Source: Acidovorax sp. (lineage in GTDB: Bacteria; Pseudomonadota; Gammaproteobacteria; Burkholderiales; Burkholderiaceae_C). From it: a DNA stretch of 51,226 nucleotides. The DNA lies in assembly GCF_027492855.1 (NCBI RefSeq), contig NZ_JAPUDY010000085.1, positions 1 through 51,226 of the forward strand, written 5' to 3'. Position 1 is the stretch's first letter. Each line of letters starts with the position of its first letter. Shown in pieces: positions 9,527 to 18,761 of this stretch. Below the pieces are notes generated by a model. The model saw only the letters and a list, made by a program, of their open reading frames with translations. It was not told the DNA's origin and did no database searches. The position numbers were made by a program, and so were the translations under genes.

Positions 9527-9586
9527 CCGTTCGGGTTGAGCTTGTCGAAACCTTGCGCGGCGCTTCGACAAGCTCAGCGTGAACGG
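9527..9586. repeat. REP-like palindromic repeat, copy A
   Basis: Inverted halves CCGTTCGGGTTGAGCTTGTC and its approximate reverse complement ending in GAACGG flank a short centre. The unit resembles copies at 26202-26284, 28018-28077 and a half copy at 50669-50695. It lies between the M48 peptidase gene and the methyltransferase gene. Confidence 0.8.
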
Positions 9587-9638
9587 ATTTGCCTTCTTTT
9601 TTGCCTTCTTTTTGAGTGCCGATCAGCTGGAAGTGCCT

Positions 9639-11504
9639 TCAGCGCCGGTAAATAGGCTCGAACGCCGAGCGCTCGATCTGCTGCAGCGTGGGTGATTCGC
9701 CCGCCCACAGCACCAGCGCGGGGCCGGGCAGGCTCAGGTTGCGCTCCAGCGCCCGGCACAGGTGATAGCGGCTTTCGTCGTCCATGCCGGGCAACTCCAC
9801 AAACACCAGGTAGGCCCTGCGCTGGGGGTGTTCGCGCAGGTTCTTGCGCACCAGCCAGCAGCGGGTCAGCGCTGTGCAGCGGGCCAGCTCGGACTGCAGT
9901 TCAGCCAGTTCGAACGCACTGAGGTCATTGCGCAGGATCTGGCTGAAAAACGAGGTGCCCGACAGTTCTTCCCAGGCCCTCTCCTCGGACTCCTGCGCGC
10001 GCTCCAGCCGCTTGCGCCACTGCTTGAAGGCGGCTGCGTCGTGGTCCATGCCCATTCGCGGGGTCTCCAGCTCGGCCAGCGCGGCACGTGCAGCCCAGTA
10101 GCGGTCGCTGCTGCCCGCCTCCCACAACCGGTTCAGCAGCAGGAGCTTGGCCTCGCGGTCTTCATCGGGCAGGCAGGACACCAGCCCGCGCAGGGCGGCC
10201 GGGTACTCAGGGCTGCGTGTGAGGACCAGCTCGTACAGCGCTCGCACATCGGCGCGGGGGTCGAGGTGGCGCTTGAGGCGGGCCAGCTCCACCAGGTCGG
10301 CGGCGCTGCTCTGGGCCGTCGATGCGGCCAGGGCCTCGGCGCGTGCGCGCACGCGCGCCAGCCAGGCGTGGTGCTGCTTCCATTCAGTGGCGTTGTCGCG
10401 GCACCATTGTTTGTCGAAATGCGCCACCCAGCGCTTGGCGTCGGGCCCCAGCAGGGCCAGCGCGTTGCCCCGCGACCAGTCTGGTAGGGTGGGCGTGGCG
10501 TCCAACGCCTCGATGCGGTCGCGCAGGCCGGGGTGGGTGTCGTCCACGCTGCTCAGGCGCTTGAGCGCCTGGCGCAACGCATCATTGGCAAAAGCCGCTT
10601 CCGGGGCCTTGGCCAACACGCGGCGCATGCTGCGATAAGGGCCCACCGGGAGCGCGTTGTCGGCAGCCACGCACCAGTGATCGCCCCAAAACTCCGATTG
10701 CAGCCACGCCCCACGGATCTCGATCTCGGCCAGGGCGGCGGCCGTCACATCACGGCCGAGCAGCTTGCCCGCGATGCGGTCGGCCTCGTATTCGTCCTGG
10801 CGAGCCAGCGCAAAGGTTTTGGCGGAAAAACGCGGAAAGTACCAGCGCATGAATGCCTGCGTGGCAGCGGCCACCGGGCCGCTATCGTCCGCCAGGCTGT
10901 GGTTCAGCCGCATCCACGACAGGCGCGTGCGATAGATCCAGGCCGCAAACCGGCCATGGTCGCCGCGCAAGTGGCCGTATTCATGGGCCAGCACGGCCAA
11001 AAAACGCGGCCGGTCCAGCGCCATCAGCAGGGGCAGGCCAATGCTCAGGTGGTTGACAGCGCCGCCCAGCAGGCCAAAACGCGGCAACTGCTGGATGCTG
11101 GCGTTGAACTCGTCGTTGAGCGTGACCTTGTGAATATGCGGCCCCTTGATCTTGCGGCGGATACGCTCCAGCGCCTCGAACAGGTCCGGCGCATCCAGTG
11201 CCGTGATCTGCTCCCCCTCAGGCTCGTCAAGACGCACCCACAATGCCCGCAGGCTGACCCACAGCAGCCCGCCCGCCCCCAGCAGGGCCCACACCATGGC
11301 GAAGCGAAAGCGCCCTTGCAGCATCTGCGGCACCACCCACGCCAAAATACCCACGGCCAGCGCCAGGCACCCCAGCACCCACGCATAGCCCAACGCGGCA
11401 AACGCGGCCACGCTGCGGCGGTAGGCACGGCTGTTGTCCGCACTGGCATGCTCGCTCATGCGCACCAAATGCACAAAATCTGCCTGATCCACGGCATCCC
11501 TCAC
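9639..11504 (-). CDS. Membrane-bound M48-family metallopeptidase with long C-terminal repeat domain
   Basis: A zinc peptidase of the HtpX/Ste24 superfamily. The 621-residue protein has two membrane segments near residues 33-58 and 69-88. The zinc-binding HEYGH is at 174-178, with a later DEYEAD near 245-250 supplying the third ligand. The remaining 300 residues are helical and repeat-like and may bind substrates. The start is the GTG at 11504. The ATG 15 codons later would remove DFVHLVR, which fits an N-terminal segment I recall from related proteins before the first membrane helix. Substrate and role (probably membrane-protein or envelope quality control) are not known. Nothing suggests an operon partner. 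Confidence 0.85.
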   Translation of the reverse strand: MRDAVDQADFVHLVRMSEHASADNSRAYRRSVAAFAALGYAWVLGCLALAVGILAWVVPQMLQGRFRFAMVWALLGAGGLLWVSLRALWVRLDEPEGEQITALDAPDLFEALERIRRKIKGPHIHKVTLNDEFNASIQQLPRFGLLGGAVNHLSIGLPLLMALDRPRFLAVLAHEYGHLRGDHGRFAAWIYRTRLSWMRLNHSLADDSGPVAAATQAFMRWYFPRFSAKTFALARQDEYEADRIAGKLLGRDVTAAALAEIEIRGAWLQSEFWGDHWCVAADNALPVGPYRSMRRVLAKAPEAAFANDALRQALKRLSSVDDTHPGLRDRIEALDATPTLPDWSRGNALALLGPDAKRWVAHFDKQWCRDNATEWKQHHAWLARVRARAEALAASTAQSSAADLVELARLKRHLDPRADVRALYELVLTRSPEYPAALRGLVSCLPDEDREAKLLLLNRLWEAGSSDRYWAARAALAELETPRMGMDHDAAAFKQWRKRLERAQESEERAWEELSGTSFFSQILRNDLSAFELAELQSELARCTALTRCWLVRKNLREHPQRRAYLVFVELPGMDDESRYHLCRALERNLSLPGPALVLWAGESPTLQQIERSAFEPIYRR

Positions 11505-11550
11505 TCTTTGGTTTAAGACAGCATCCTAACCATTCACCATCCACACCCCC

Positions 11551-11811
11551 ATGACCGACGAAGACCTGCCCGCCCTCATCCACACGCCCCCCGGCCTGTA
11601 CCGCCACTACAAAGGCATGCTTTACGAGGTGATCGACACCGTGCGCCACAGTGAATCCCTGGAGCCCATGACGCTGTACCGCGCGCTCTACGGCCAGCGC
11701 GGCCTGTGGGTGCGGCCTGCTGCCATGTTTGAGGAGCAGGTACTGGTGGACGGCGTGCTGCGGCCGCGCTTCGAGCGCTGCGGCGATAGCCCGGACAGCG
11801 CGGAAATTTGA
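11551..11811 (+). CDS. DUF1653-domain protein
   Basis: A small 86-residue protein with the DUF1653 pattern: GLYRHYKGMLYEVIDTVRHSE, then PMTLYRALYGQRGLWVRP and FEEQV. The domain is a compact beta-rich fold found alone or fused to other domains; its molecular function is unknown. The gene is divergent from the M48 peptidase gene across 46 bp. Its own transcript probably ends near the dispersed palindrome that begins 4 nt after its stop codon. Confidence 0.88.
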   Translation: MTDEDLPALIHTPPGLYRHYKGMLYEVIDTVRHSESLEPMTLYRALYGQRGLWVRPAAMFEEQVLVDGVLRPRFERCGDSPDSAEI

Positions 11812-11814
11812 ATG

Positions 11815-11868
11815 AAAACAGGCTCTAGCGCTTATTCATCAAGCGCAAGCAGCTATCATTTTTGATTA
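11815..11868. repeat. 55-bp palindromic element, copy R1
   Basis: Core AGCGCTT-N7-AAGCGC followed by AGCAGCTAT and a T-rich edge. It is nearly identical, in reverse orientation, to copy R2 at 45440-45502. It separates DUF1653 from purN, which converge here. Confidence 0.8.
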
Positions 11869-11878
11869 AATCGACTAC

Positions 11879-12460
11879 TCACAACACCTGAACCAGCGCC
11901 CGCACGGCGCGCGGGTAGATCACATGCTCTTGCGTGAGCACGCGTGCCGCCAGCGTCTCGGCCGTGTCGTTTGGCAGCACGGGCACCACGGCCTGGTCGA
12001 GGATGGGGCCCACGTCCAGCTCGGCCGTCACCTGATGCACGGTGACGCCCGCAAACTTGCAGCCTGCGTCGATGGCGCGCTGGTGCGTGTGCAACCCGGT
12101 GAAGGCGGGCAGCAACGAGGGGTGGATGTTGATCAGCCGCCCCGCGTAGTGCGCCACAAAGCCCGGCGTGAGGATGCGCATGAACCCCGCCAGCACCACC
12201 AGGGCGGGCTGGTGGCGGTCGATGGTGGCGGCCAGTTCGGTATCGAAGGCCTCGCGGCTGGCGAAGGCCTTGTGGTCCAGCGCCTCGGCGGCAATGCCCT
12301 GCTCCCGCGCAAAGACCAGCCCGGCGGCATCGGGTTTGTTGCTGATCACGGCGGCCACGCGGGCACCGTAGCGTTGTGCCCAGTTCTCTTGTTGTGCGGT
12401 GCGGACGATGGTGGCCATGTTGGAGCCCCCGCCTGAGATCAAAATCACGATGTTCTTCAT
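11879..12460 (-). CDS. purN: Phosphoribosylglycinamide formyltransferase
   Basis: PurN transfers a formyl group from 10-formyltetrahydrofolate to GAR in purine synthesis. The 193-residue protein is of normal length. It shows the N-terminal phosphate-binding [11 protein letters not shown], the catalytic region [20 protein letters not shown] containing the conserved Asn-His pair, and [19 protein letters not shown] with the catalytic Asp. The ATG at 12460 is well placed for the family. The gene diverges from the YceH-family gene with only 21 bp between start codons, so at least one promoter must lie inside the opposite gene. Confidence 0.97.
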   Translation of the reverse strand: MKNIVILISGGGSNMATIVRTAQQENWAQRYGARVAAVISNKPDAAGLVFAREQGIAAEALDHKAFASREAFDTELAATIDRHQPALVVLAGFMRILTPGFVAHYAGRLINIHPSLLPAFTGLHTHQRAIDAGCKFAGVTVHQVTAELDVGPILDQAVVPVLPNDTAETLAARVLTQEHVIYPRAVRALVQVL

Positions 12461-12481
12461 TTGCAGCGAATTATCCCAGCC

Positions 12482-13180
12482 ATGCCCTTCGACCCCACCA
12501 CCCGCCCCCTCACCCCCCACGAAGCCCGTGTGCTCGCCACGCTGATGGAAAAAGCCCGCACCGTGCCCGACAGCTACCCCATGTCGCTCAACGGCCTGCT
12601 GACCGGCTGCAACCAGAAGACCAGCCGCGACCCGGTGATGACCCTGAGCGACGCAGAGGCACAAGAGGCGCTGGACTCGCTCAAGCTGCTGACCCTGGCG
12701 TTCGAGACCAGCGGCAACCGCACCACGCGCTGGGAGCACAACTTCCAGCGCGGCGTGGGTGTGCCCGAGCAGTCGGCCGTGCTGCTGGGCCTTTTGATGC
12801 TGCGCGGCCCGCAGACGGCGGGCGAGTTGCGCATCAACGCCGAGCGCTGGTACCGGTTTGCGGACATTTCGTCGGTCGAGGCCTTCCTCGACGAACTGCA
12901 GGAACGCAGCGCTGAAAAAGGCGGCCCGCTGGTTGTGCAACTGCCCCGCGCGCCCGGTGCCCGTGAGCAGCGCTGGGCACATCTGATGTGTGGGCCGGTG
13001 GATACCAGCGCCAGCGCCCCCACCGCAAGCAACGGGGGCGGCACATCGGCCGCCTTGCAGGCCCGGGTGGATGCGCTGGAGGCCGAAGTTGCTGGCCTGA
13101 AGGCCACGGTGCAGCGGCTGTGTTCTGAGCTGGGCATTTCCGCCGATTCAGCGCCCATGTCGCCACCCGGACAGGAATAA
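12482..13180 (+). CDS. YceH/UPF0502 (DUF480) family protein
   Basis: A 232-residue protein with the DUF480 signature: [20 protein letters not shown] near the start, [20 protein letters not shown], and later a second winged-helix-like repeat with [14 protein letters not shown]. Family structures show two winged-helix domains, so DNA or protein binding is plausible, but no biochemical role is established. A low-complexity linker rich in Ser, Gly and Thr at about 180-195 precedes a C-terminal coiled-coil segment ([20 protein letters not shown]) near 198-217. The ATG at 12482 is 21 bp from the divergent purN start. Confidence 0.9.
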   Translation: MPFDPTTRPLTPHEARVLATLMEKARTVPDSYPMSLNGLLTGCNQKTSRDPVMTLSDAEAQEALDSLKLLTLAFETSGNRTTRWEHNFQRGVGVPEQSAVLLGLLMLRGPQTAGELRINAERWYRFADISSVEAFLDELQERSAEKGGPLVVQLPRAPGAREQRWAHLMCGPVDTSASAPTASNGGGTSAALQARVDALEAEVAGLKATVQRLCSELGISADSAPMSPPGQE

Positions 13181-13226
13181 AACGAACGACCGTGCTACAA
13201 ATAGAAATTCTCAGGAGACAAGCCGT

Positions 13227-14408
13227 ATGGATCTCGCATTCACCCCCGAAGAACAGGCCTTCCGCGATGAAGTTCGCGCATGGGTTCACGCCAACCTGCC
13301 CCAGGAAATCTCGCACAAGGTGCACAACGCCCTGCGCCTGACCCGCGCAGACATGCAGGGCTGGGCCAAAATTTTGGGCAAAAAAGGCTGGCTCGGCTTT
13401 GGCTGGCCCAAAGAGTTTGGAGGCCCCGGCTGGACGGCCGTGCAAAAGCACTTGTTTGAAGAAGAATGCGCCCTGGCTGGCGCACCGCGCATCATCCCTT
13501 TTGGCCCCGTGATGGTGGCGCCGGTGATCATGGCATTTGGCAATGCCGAACAGCAAAAGCGCTTTTTGCCCGGTATCGCCAGCGGCGAAGTCTGGTGGAG
13601 CCAGGGCTACAGCGAACCAGGCTCGGGCTCGGACCTGGCCAGCGTCAAAACCCGCGCCGAGCGCGTGGGCGACAAGTACATCGTGAACGGCCAGAAAACC
13701 TGGACCACGCTGGGCCAGTATGGCGACTGGATGTTCAACCTGGTGCGCACCAGCACCGAGGGCAAACCGCAAACAGGCATCTCCTTTTTGCTGCTGGACA
13801 TGAAGTCCAAGGGCGTCACCGTGCGCCCGATCAAACTGCTCGATGGCGAGTGCGAGGTAAATGAAGTGTTCTTCGACAACGTCGAAGTGCCCGCCGAGAA
13901 CCTGATCGGCGAAGAAAACAAGGGCTGGACCTACGCCAAGCACCTGCTCAGCCACGAGCGCACCAACATCGCCGACGTGAACCGCAGCAAACGCGAGCTG
14001 GAGCGCCTGAAACGCATCGCCAAAACCGAAGGTCTGTGGGACGACCAGCGCTTTCGCGACCAGATCGCGCTGCTCGAAGTGGACGTCGTGGCGCTGGAAA
14101 TGCTGGTGCTGCGCGTGCTCTCGGCCGAAAAATCGGGCAAGAACTCGCTCGACATCGCAGGCCTGCTCAAGATCAAGGGCAGCGAGATCCAGCAGCGTTA
14201 TGCCGAGCTGATGATGCTGGCCGCAGGCCCCTTCAGCCTGCCCTTCATCGAAGAGGCCATGGAAGCGGGCTGGCAAGGCAACTTCCCTGGCGGCGTGACC
14301 GCCAATGCGCCGCTGGCGTCCACCTACTTCAACCTGCGCAAGACCACCATTTACGGTGGCAGCAATGAAGTTCAACGCAACATCGTGGCTCAGACCGTCC
14401 TCGGCTAA
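13227..14408 (+). CDS. Acyl-CoA dehydrogenase, large subunit type
   Basis: The 393-residue flavoprotein has the full acyl-CoA dehydrogenase fold: N-terminal helical domain, central beta domain with QGYSEPGSGSDLASVKTRA and WTTLGQYGDW, and C-terminal helical domain. In the C-terminal motif IYGGSNEVQRN a Gly stands where medium-chain dehydrogenases have the catalytic Glu. This pattern is usual for one partner of heteromeric enzymes such as the PimC/PimD pimeloyl-CoA dehydrogenase and FadE pairs. An AGGAGA ribosome-binding site is present. The next gene, 12 nt downstream, encodes the likely second subunit. The substrate cannot be fixed from sequence; a dicarboxylyl-CoA or other non-standard acyl-CoA is possible. 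Confidence 0.92.
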   Translation: MDLAFTPEEQAFRDEVRAWVHANLPQEISHKVHNALRLTRADMQGWAKILGKKGWLGFGWPKEFGGPGWTAVQKHLFEEECALAGAPRIIPFGPVMVAPVIMAFGNAEQQKRFLPGIASGEVWWSQGYSEPGSGSDLASVKTRAERVGDKYIVNGQKTWTTLGQYGDWMFNLVRTSTEGKPQTGISFLLLDMKSKGVTVRPIKLLDGECEVNEVFFDNVEVPAENLIGEENKGWTYAKHLLSHERTNIADVNRSKRELERLKRIAKTEGLWDDQRFRDQIALLEVDVVALEMLVLRVLSAEKSGKNSLDIAGLLKIKGSEIQQRYAELMMLAAGPFSLPFIEEAMEAGWQGNFPGGVTANAPLASTYFNLRKTTIYGGSNEVQRNIVAQTVLG

Positions 14409-14420
14409 GGAGACAAGAAC

Positions 14421-15536
14421 ATGGATTTCGATTTTTCTGACGACCAGGAACAACTGCGCGACGCCGTGCGCAAGTGGGTGGACAAGGGCTACACGTTTGA
14501 GCGCCGCCGCGCCGCCGTCGAGGCCGGTGGCTTTGACCGCGCCGCCTGGGGCGAACTGGCCGAGCTGGGCCTGACCGCCCTGACCGTGCCCGAGGCCCAA
14601 GGTGGCCTGGGCCAGGGCGCCATCGACGCCATGGTGGTGGCCGAGGAGCTGGGCCGTGGCATGGTGCTGGAGCCTCTTGCCCAGGCCTTCATCGCCAGCA
14701 GCGTGCTCAGCGCCTACGCACCCGCCGCTGTGCAATCGGCCTGGCTGCCCCGCATCGCCAGCGGCGAAGCCCTGGTGGTGCTGGCCTACCAAGAGCGCAA
14801 GGCGCGCTACCGCCTCGATGTTTGCGAGGCAAAAGCGGCACCAGCGCAATCTGGATACACGCTAACAGCTAGCAAAAGCATAGTGCCTGCGGGCGACCAG
14901 GCCGACGCCTTCATCGTGCCCGCGCAGTTGGACGGAAAAATTGCACTCTTCCTGGTGGAACGCGATGCCGACGGCGTGGCCACACGCGGCTACCTCACGC
15001 AGGACGGCAGCCGCGCCGCCGAAGTGGTGATGGACAACGCCGCCGCCACGCTCATCACCACCGACGGCCTGGCCGCGCTGGAGCTGGCGGTGGACACCGG
15101 CATCGCCGCCACCTGCGCCGAAGCCGTGGGCGTGATGGACAAAACAGTGGCACTCACCGTCGAATACATGAACCAGCGCAAGCAGTTCGGCGTGTTCATC
15201 GCCAGCTTCCAGGCCCTGCGCCACCGCGTGGCCGACATGAAGATGCAGCTGGAGCTGGCCCGCTCGATGAGCTATTACGCCAGCCTCAAACTGAACGCCC
15301 CCACCGCCGAACGCCGCGCCGCCATGGCCCGCGCCAAGGTGCAACTGGGCCAATCCATGCGCTTCGTGGGCCAGCAGGCCGTGCAGTTGCACGGCGGCAT
15401 CGGCGTGACCGACGAATACATCGGCAGCCACTACTTCAAGAAGCTCACACAGCTTGAAATGACCTTTGGCGACACCCTGCACCACCTGGGCGAGGTGTCG
15501 GCGCGGATGCAGGACACGGCGGGCGTGTTCGCTTAA
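14421..15536 (+). CDS. Acyl-CoA dehydrogenase, small subunit type
   Basis: This 371-residue partner of the preceding subunit has a typical beginning MDFDFSDDQEQLRDAVRKW and a conserved C-terminal half with YMNQRKQFGVFIASFQALRHRVADM and LHGGIGVTDEYIGSHYFKK. The middle beta domain is divergent and lacks the usual FAD-contacting TEP(G/D)AGSD motif. That is expected for a heterotetramer subunit that does not form a complete active site by itself. Residues 137-156 are encoded by a stretch resembling the dispersed 55-bp element (copy R9). The gene ends the operon, with an intrinsic terminator 55 nt after the stop. Confidence 0.9.
   Translation: MDFDFSDDQEQLRDAVRKWVDKGYTFERRRAAVEAGGFDRAAWGELAELGLTALTVPEAQGGLGQGAIDAMVVAEELGRGMVLEPLAQAFIASSVLSAYAPAAVQSAWLPRIASGEALVVLAYQERKARYRLDVCEAKAAPAQSGYTLTASKSIVPAGDQADAFIVPAQLDGKIALFLVERDADGVATRGYLTQDGSRAAEVVMDNAAATLITTDGLAALELAVDTGIAATCAEAVGVMDKTVALTVEYMNQRKQFGVFIASFQALRHRVADMKMQLELARSMSYYASLKLNAPTAERRAAMARAKVQLGQSMRFVGQQAVQLHGGIGVTDEYIGSHYFKKLTQLEMTFGDTLHHLGEVSARMQDTAGVFA
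14829..14885. repeat. 55-bp palindromic element, degenerate copy R9 inside a gene
   Basis: In reverse orientation the segment reads GCTAGCTGTTAGCG followed by GCGCTGGTGCC, a degenerate match to the element. It falls within the acyl-CoA dehydrogenase small subunit and is read in frame. This is the weakest copy. Confidence 0.4.
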
Positions 15537-15590
15537 ACCAAATACACAGCGCACTCTCTACCGGCCGCATCTTTGCAATGCGGCACCCGG

Positions 15591-15624
15591 CCCCGCAGAC
15601 TCAAGATGGTCTGCGGGGTTTTTT
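15591..15624 (+). terminator. Terminator of the acyl-CoA dehydrogenase operon
   Basis: A 10-bp perfect stem, CCCCGCAGAC at 15591-15600 with GTCTGCGGGG at 15609-15618, has an 8-nt loop and is followed by TTTTTT. Confidence 0.92.
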
Positions 15625-15663
15625 ACACCCTGATGAAACGAAAGTGAACCGCGTCTGGCACAC

Positions 15664-15699
15664 AAAAAAGCCAGCCGCGCACGAGGTACGGCTGGCTTT
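15664..15699 (-). terminator. Terminator of the secreted GEVED-protein gene
   Basis: AAAGCCAGCCG at 15667-15677 pairs with CGGCTGGCTTT at 15689-15699, and the minus strand continues into a run of T. It lies 60 nt past the stop codon at 15759. Confidence 0.85.
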
Positions 15700-15716
15700 C
15701 AGGCTCCACGACCCAA

Positions 15717-15745
15717 GCCTCACGCCGGACATGATGGCGTGAGGC
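15717..15745. other. Perfect 10-bp hairpin near the GEVED-protein stop
   Basis: GCCTCACGCC at 15717-15726 and GGCGTGAGGC at 15736-15745 form a strong stem without a T-run, between the stop codon at 15759 and the terminator at 15664-15699. It may stabilise the 3' end of the transcript. Confidence 0.5.
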
Positions 15746-15758
15746 CTAGGAAGTGCGC

Positions 15759-18700
15759 TCAGCGCTTGCGTTTGTATTGGCGACGGGCCACCAGGCCCAT
15801 GATGGCCAACGTGGCCGCCAGAAGCGCTAGCGGGTTGTTTGCCGGAATCGCTGATGGCGTCGCCGAAACCACAATGCCTCCGTTGCCAACCCTGACCGTC
15901 ACCACACCGCGGTCACACACTCTTGGGTTATTCGTCAGGCAAATGGTGTACTCATAGGTGTCAGTGCCGTGGGCGGCGGGGTTGTTGGGCGTGTAAGTGC
16001 ATGTACCGGCCACACTGCTGCATGTCACTGTGCCATTGGCGCCATTCGTGCTGCCCGTGATGGAAAACTGCGGCGAAGGCCCTGTGGGTGAGCCGTTGGC
16101 TCCATACAACTCAGCCGTGTCATTGCCTGACACGCTAGTAACCACCGTTGGCGTTCCGATAGACACATTCACCGTGTCATTGATCGCATCGATCAATACC
16201 TTCGGGATGGTGTAAGTCGCCGTAGCGCTTGACTCATCGCTATCGTCGTCGATGGCCTTGAAAGTGAACGATGAAGCCGCGGCAGCAGTACTGGCAAACC
16301 ACAGTTCCGTCGTGGCGTCCACGGGCATGCCTCCGGCGGGAAGGCTGGTAATAGCCACCGGAACAGCGCCGTTTAGATAGTACAAAGTACCGTTGGCAGG
16401 CAGGGTCATGATGCGGTAGGCCACCACGGTGCCGTCGCTATCGGTGCCATTCATGGGTGCAGGATTGGTGGAGGCCGGCAGCAGCAAGCGCTGCGCCGTA
16501 GTGCCAAGACCTATGGGCGCGGTGTTGACACTGACCGCTACGGGCGGGGCGTTGACGGCGCCGTTTGCTTGAACAACGCGCACGCGGTGGTCCTCGATTT
16601 CGCCATCCATGGCAAAACCCAACGCCCTGGAGTCCTCACTCGCGCGAATTGTTACGTTGCCGGCGGGAAACTGTGCATTGAAATTGGGATCACCAGCCGT
16701 CTTGGTGGTAATGCGTAGGCGTATGTAGCGATAGCCCTCTGTCAATCCTGTGAGGCTATTCCAGGTGAGGGTGGCCTGGCCGCCTGGTGTATTAGCGGCC
16801 GCAACTGCGGATGCGTACTCGCCGGTTTCAAAAACACCGTTGTTGTTCCAGTCCACCCACGCGTGAATGGTGCCGGCAACGTCAACGTTGCTGGAGTCCT
16901 TGGTCGTGTTGGTGTAACGCACCCTCAGGCTGTAACTGGTCGCGGTATCCAGAATGGTGGACAGCTCATCGCCAGGCGTGACCGCAAAAAAGCCACCACC
17001 ATTAACTTCCGTTTCAAAAATCCCGTCCTCCTCCAGAATCACCGTCGGGCTGGCGATGTAGTCGCCAAATTGCCCCACATTCTTGGTACCGCTCACGACA
17101 TTTTTAGGAGTGGCGTCGTTCTGCTGGGGCGCCCTGGTGCCAAGGAACAAAGGGTTGTTGCTCGGATTCACGCCACCGCTGGCGTAGAAATGCATGGCTT
17201 GATTGGCACCACCGCCGTTTTCATACCCCTTGGGTACATCACCGTAATCAAAGCCGGTCGAGCCGCAGATATTCAAAACCGGCGTGGCCTGGCAATTGAA
17301 ATAATCCTGATCCTCATCACCCATGAACCCATCGCCCATGCTTCCCTTGATCTGGTGCCCAACGTAGCAGAACTGCGGACTGCTTTGGGGCTGGAACACC
17401 GTGGTGTGGCCGCCCACTTCAACCATTTGAGCCTTGATGGTATTGGGCGCATGGGCCGTCGGTAGCCCATTTGTATAGGCGGTTCCCATTTCTGGAATGC
17501 CCACGTGAAAGCTTCCTGTGGTCAGGTTCGTGCCACCTGCAGTGGTATACCGACCAATCATGCGGCCACTGTTTCTACCCCAGGTGTAAAGCGTGCCATC
17601 GTTGGTGATCAACGCACCGGCGGCATATTCTGCGTCATGCTCCTGAACACTGAACAACTTCACCTGCCCCCTCAAGGAGCTTGCACCCACACCATCAGTG
17701 AACAGTTTGACAACTCCCCAGCTATTCACCTCCGGCGTCGTTTGATCAATGTTCTGCCCCAATTGGCGGCGTTCGTTGCCCCCCACCGAGTACAGCGTCC
17801 CCGTGGAGGAGAGAACAAACATAGTGCTGCCAACCGTCACGCCGATCATTTTGGGCGTAATGTTCACGCCCCCCTCCTGCGGCAGGGTCATGGGCGTTGC
17901 GTAGCTAGTGGAAGCGGCACTGGCGCCGTTGCCGAAATAAGGCGTCGCACCCCACGCATAAAGTTTGCCATCACTGGTCTGCACCATCAGCGCTCCGGTG
18001 GGGCTGCTATTGCTGCTACCCACTTGGCCACGCAAGGCAACGACATCTTTCAACACCGGGTTACCGTTAGCGTTGGTGCGCACACGATGCCAGATATTGT
18101 CCCCGGCGGCATCGCTGGAGCCATCACCGCGCATGGCATGTCTGGTGGAGCCATTGACCAACACCCACACTTCCCCGCCTTTATCGGATTTGGTGACCAA
18201 GGCCAGCAGTGCGTGGGTAGCAAAAATCTGCGCCACGTCGTCAGGGTTCACATTAGGCGGCAGACCATCCGCCTTGCCACCTACGGCCACCGGACCGGCG
18301 ACATCGCCAGCTTTGTTGACAGGGTTCAATACGGAATCTTCATTTCCCCAAGCAAAAAGCCCCGAGGCAGTCAACGCAATGACTTGCTCATAGGCTGAGC
18401 CGTCGCTACCTGCCGTTATCAGCAACGGCGCGCTACCCCCGAGCCGACTTGCACCATGTGCCCAGGTTCCCCCATCAATGATGTCGAGCGGACGTCCTAC
18501 GGAGTTTCCATCGTAAACATAGGGATCGCTAGTGTTGTCTCCACCCAAAGGCCCCATGCGTGCCCCCCAGCCAACCCAGGAGCCATCGGTGCGCTGCGCA
18601 AGCGATGAATGGTAGGAACTGATCATGTTGTCATAGAGCTTGTCGGGCTGACAGGTCTGCGCAGCCACTTGTTGCACTCCCACCAAGGACACAGCCAGAG

Positions 18701-18761
18701 CCATTGCAGCCCTCACATGCTTCCAGCGACTTCCACCCCGCCAAGCATCAGCAACAGTCAT
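15759..18761 (-). CDS. Secreted RCC1-like/GEVED protein with C-terminal sorting-type signal
   Basis: The product is 1000 residues from the ATG at 18761, which has an AGAG-type ribosome-binding site and starts a clear signal peptide (hydrophobic ALAVSLVGV, cut near AAQ at 35). Residues 40-490 hold RCC1-like beta-propeller repeats such as GKLYAWG and GTLYTWGRNSG. Residues about 510-780 are a GEVED domain, opening FDYGDVPKGY, with WVDWNNNGVFETGEY and ending DGEIEDHRV. Ig- or cadherin-like repeats follow to about 960. The end has a short motif (IPANNPLAL), one hydrophobic helix and a basic tail RRQYKRKR. That layout matches PEP-CTERM/IPTL-CTERM sorting signals, though the motif is a variant. The protein is probably exported and processed at the envelope. 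Base composition is AT-richer than its neighbours and no sorting enzyme is nearby. Function unknown; adhesion or surface binding is a guess. Confidence 0.85.
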   Translation of the reverse strand: MTVADAWRGGSRWKHVRAAMALAVSLVGVQQVAAQTCQPDKLYDNMISSYHSSLAQRTDGSWVGWGARMGPLGGDNTSDPYVYDGNSVGRPLDIIDGGTWAHGASRLGGSAPLLITAGSDGSAYEQVIALTASGLFAWGNEDSVLNPVNKAGDVAGPVAVGGKADGLPPNVNPDDVAQIFATHALLALVTKSDKGGEVWVLVNGSTRHAMRGDGSSDAAGDNIWHRVRTNANGNPVLKDVVALRGQVGSSNSSPTGALMVQTSDGKLYAWGATPYFGNGASAASTSYATPMTLPQEGGVNITPKMIGVTVGSTMFVLSSTGTLYSVGGNERRQLGQNIDQTTPEVNSWGVVKLFTDGVGASSLRGQVKLFSVQEHDAEYAAGALITNDGTLYTWGRNSGRMIGRYTTAGGTNLTTGSFHVGIPEMGTAYTNGLPTAHAPNTIKAQMVEVGGHTTVFQPQSSPQFCYVGHQIKGSMGDGFMGDEDQDYFNCQATPVLNICGSTGFDYGDVPKGYENGGGANQAMHFYASGGVNPSNNPLFLGTRAPQQNDATPKNVVSGTKNVGQFGDYIASPTVILEEDGIFETEVNGGGFFAVTPGDELSTILDTATSYSLRVRYTNTTKDSSNVDVAGTIHAWVDWNNNGVFETGEYASAVAAANTPGGQATLTWNSLTGLTEGYRYIRLRITTKTAGDPNFNAQFPAGNVTIRASEDSRALGFAMDGEIEDHRVRVVQANGAVNAPPVAVSVNTAPIGLGTTAQRLLLPASTNPAPMNGTDSDGTVVAYRIMTLPANGTLYYLNGAVPVAITSLPAGGMPVDATTELWFASTAAAASSFTFKAIDDDSDESSATATYTIPKVLIDAINDTVNVSIGTPTVVTSVSGNDTAELYGANGSPTGPSPQFSITGSTNGANGTVTCSSVAGTCTYTPNNPAAHGTDTYEYTICLTNNPRVCDRGVVTVRVGNGGIVVSATPSAIPANNPLALLAATLAIMGLVARRQYKRKR

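Noticed and set aside
15591-15745. Three adjacent hairpins considered as a CRISPR or attenuator
   Set aside because: They differ in sequence and two have T-runs on opposite strands, fitting two terminators for converging genes plus one extra stem.
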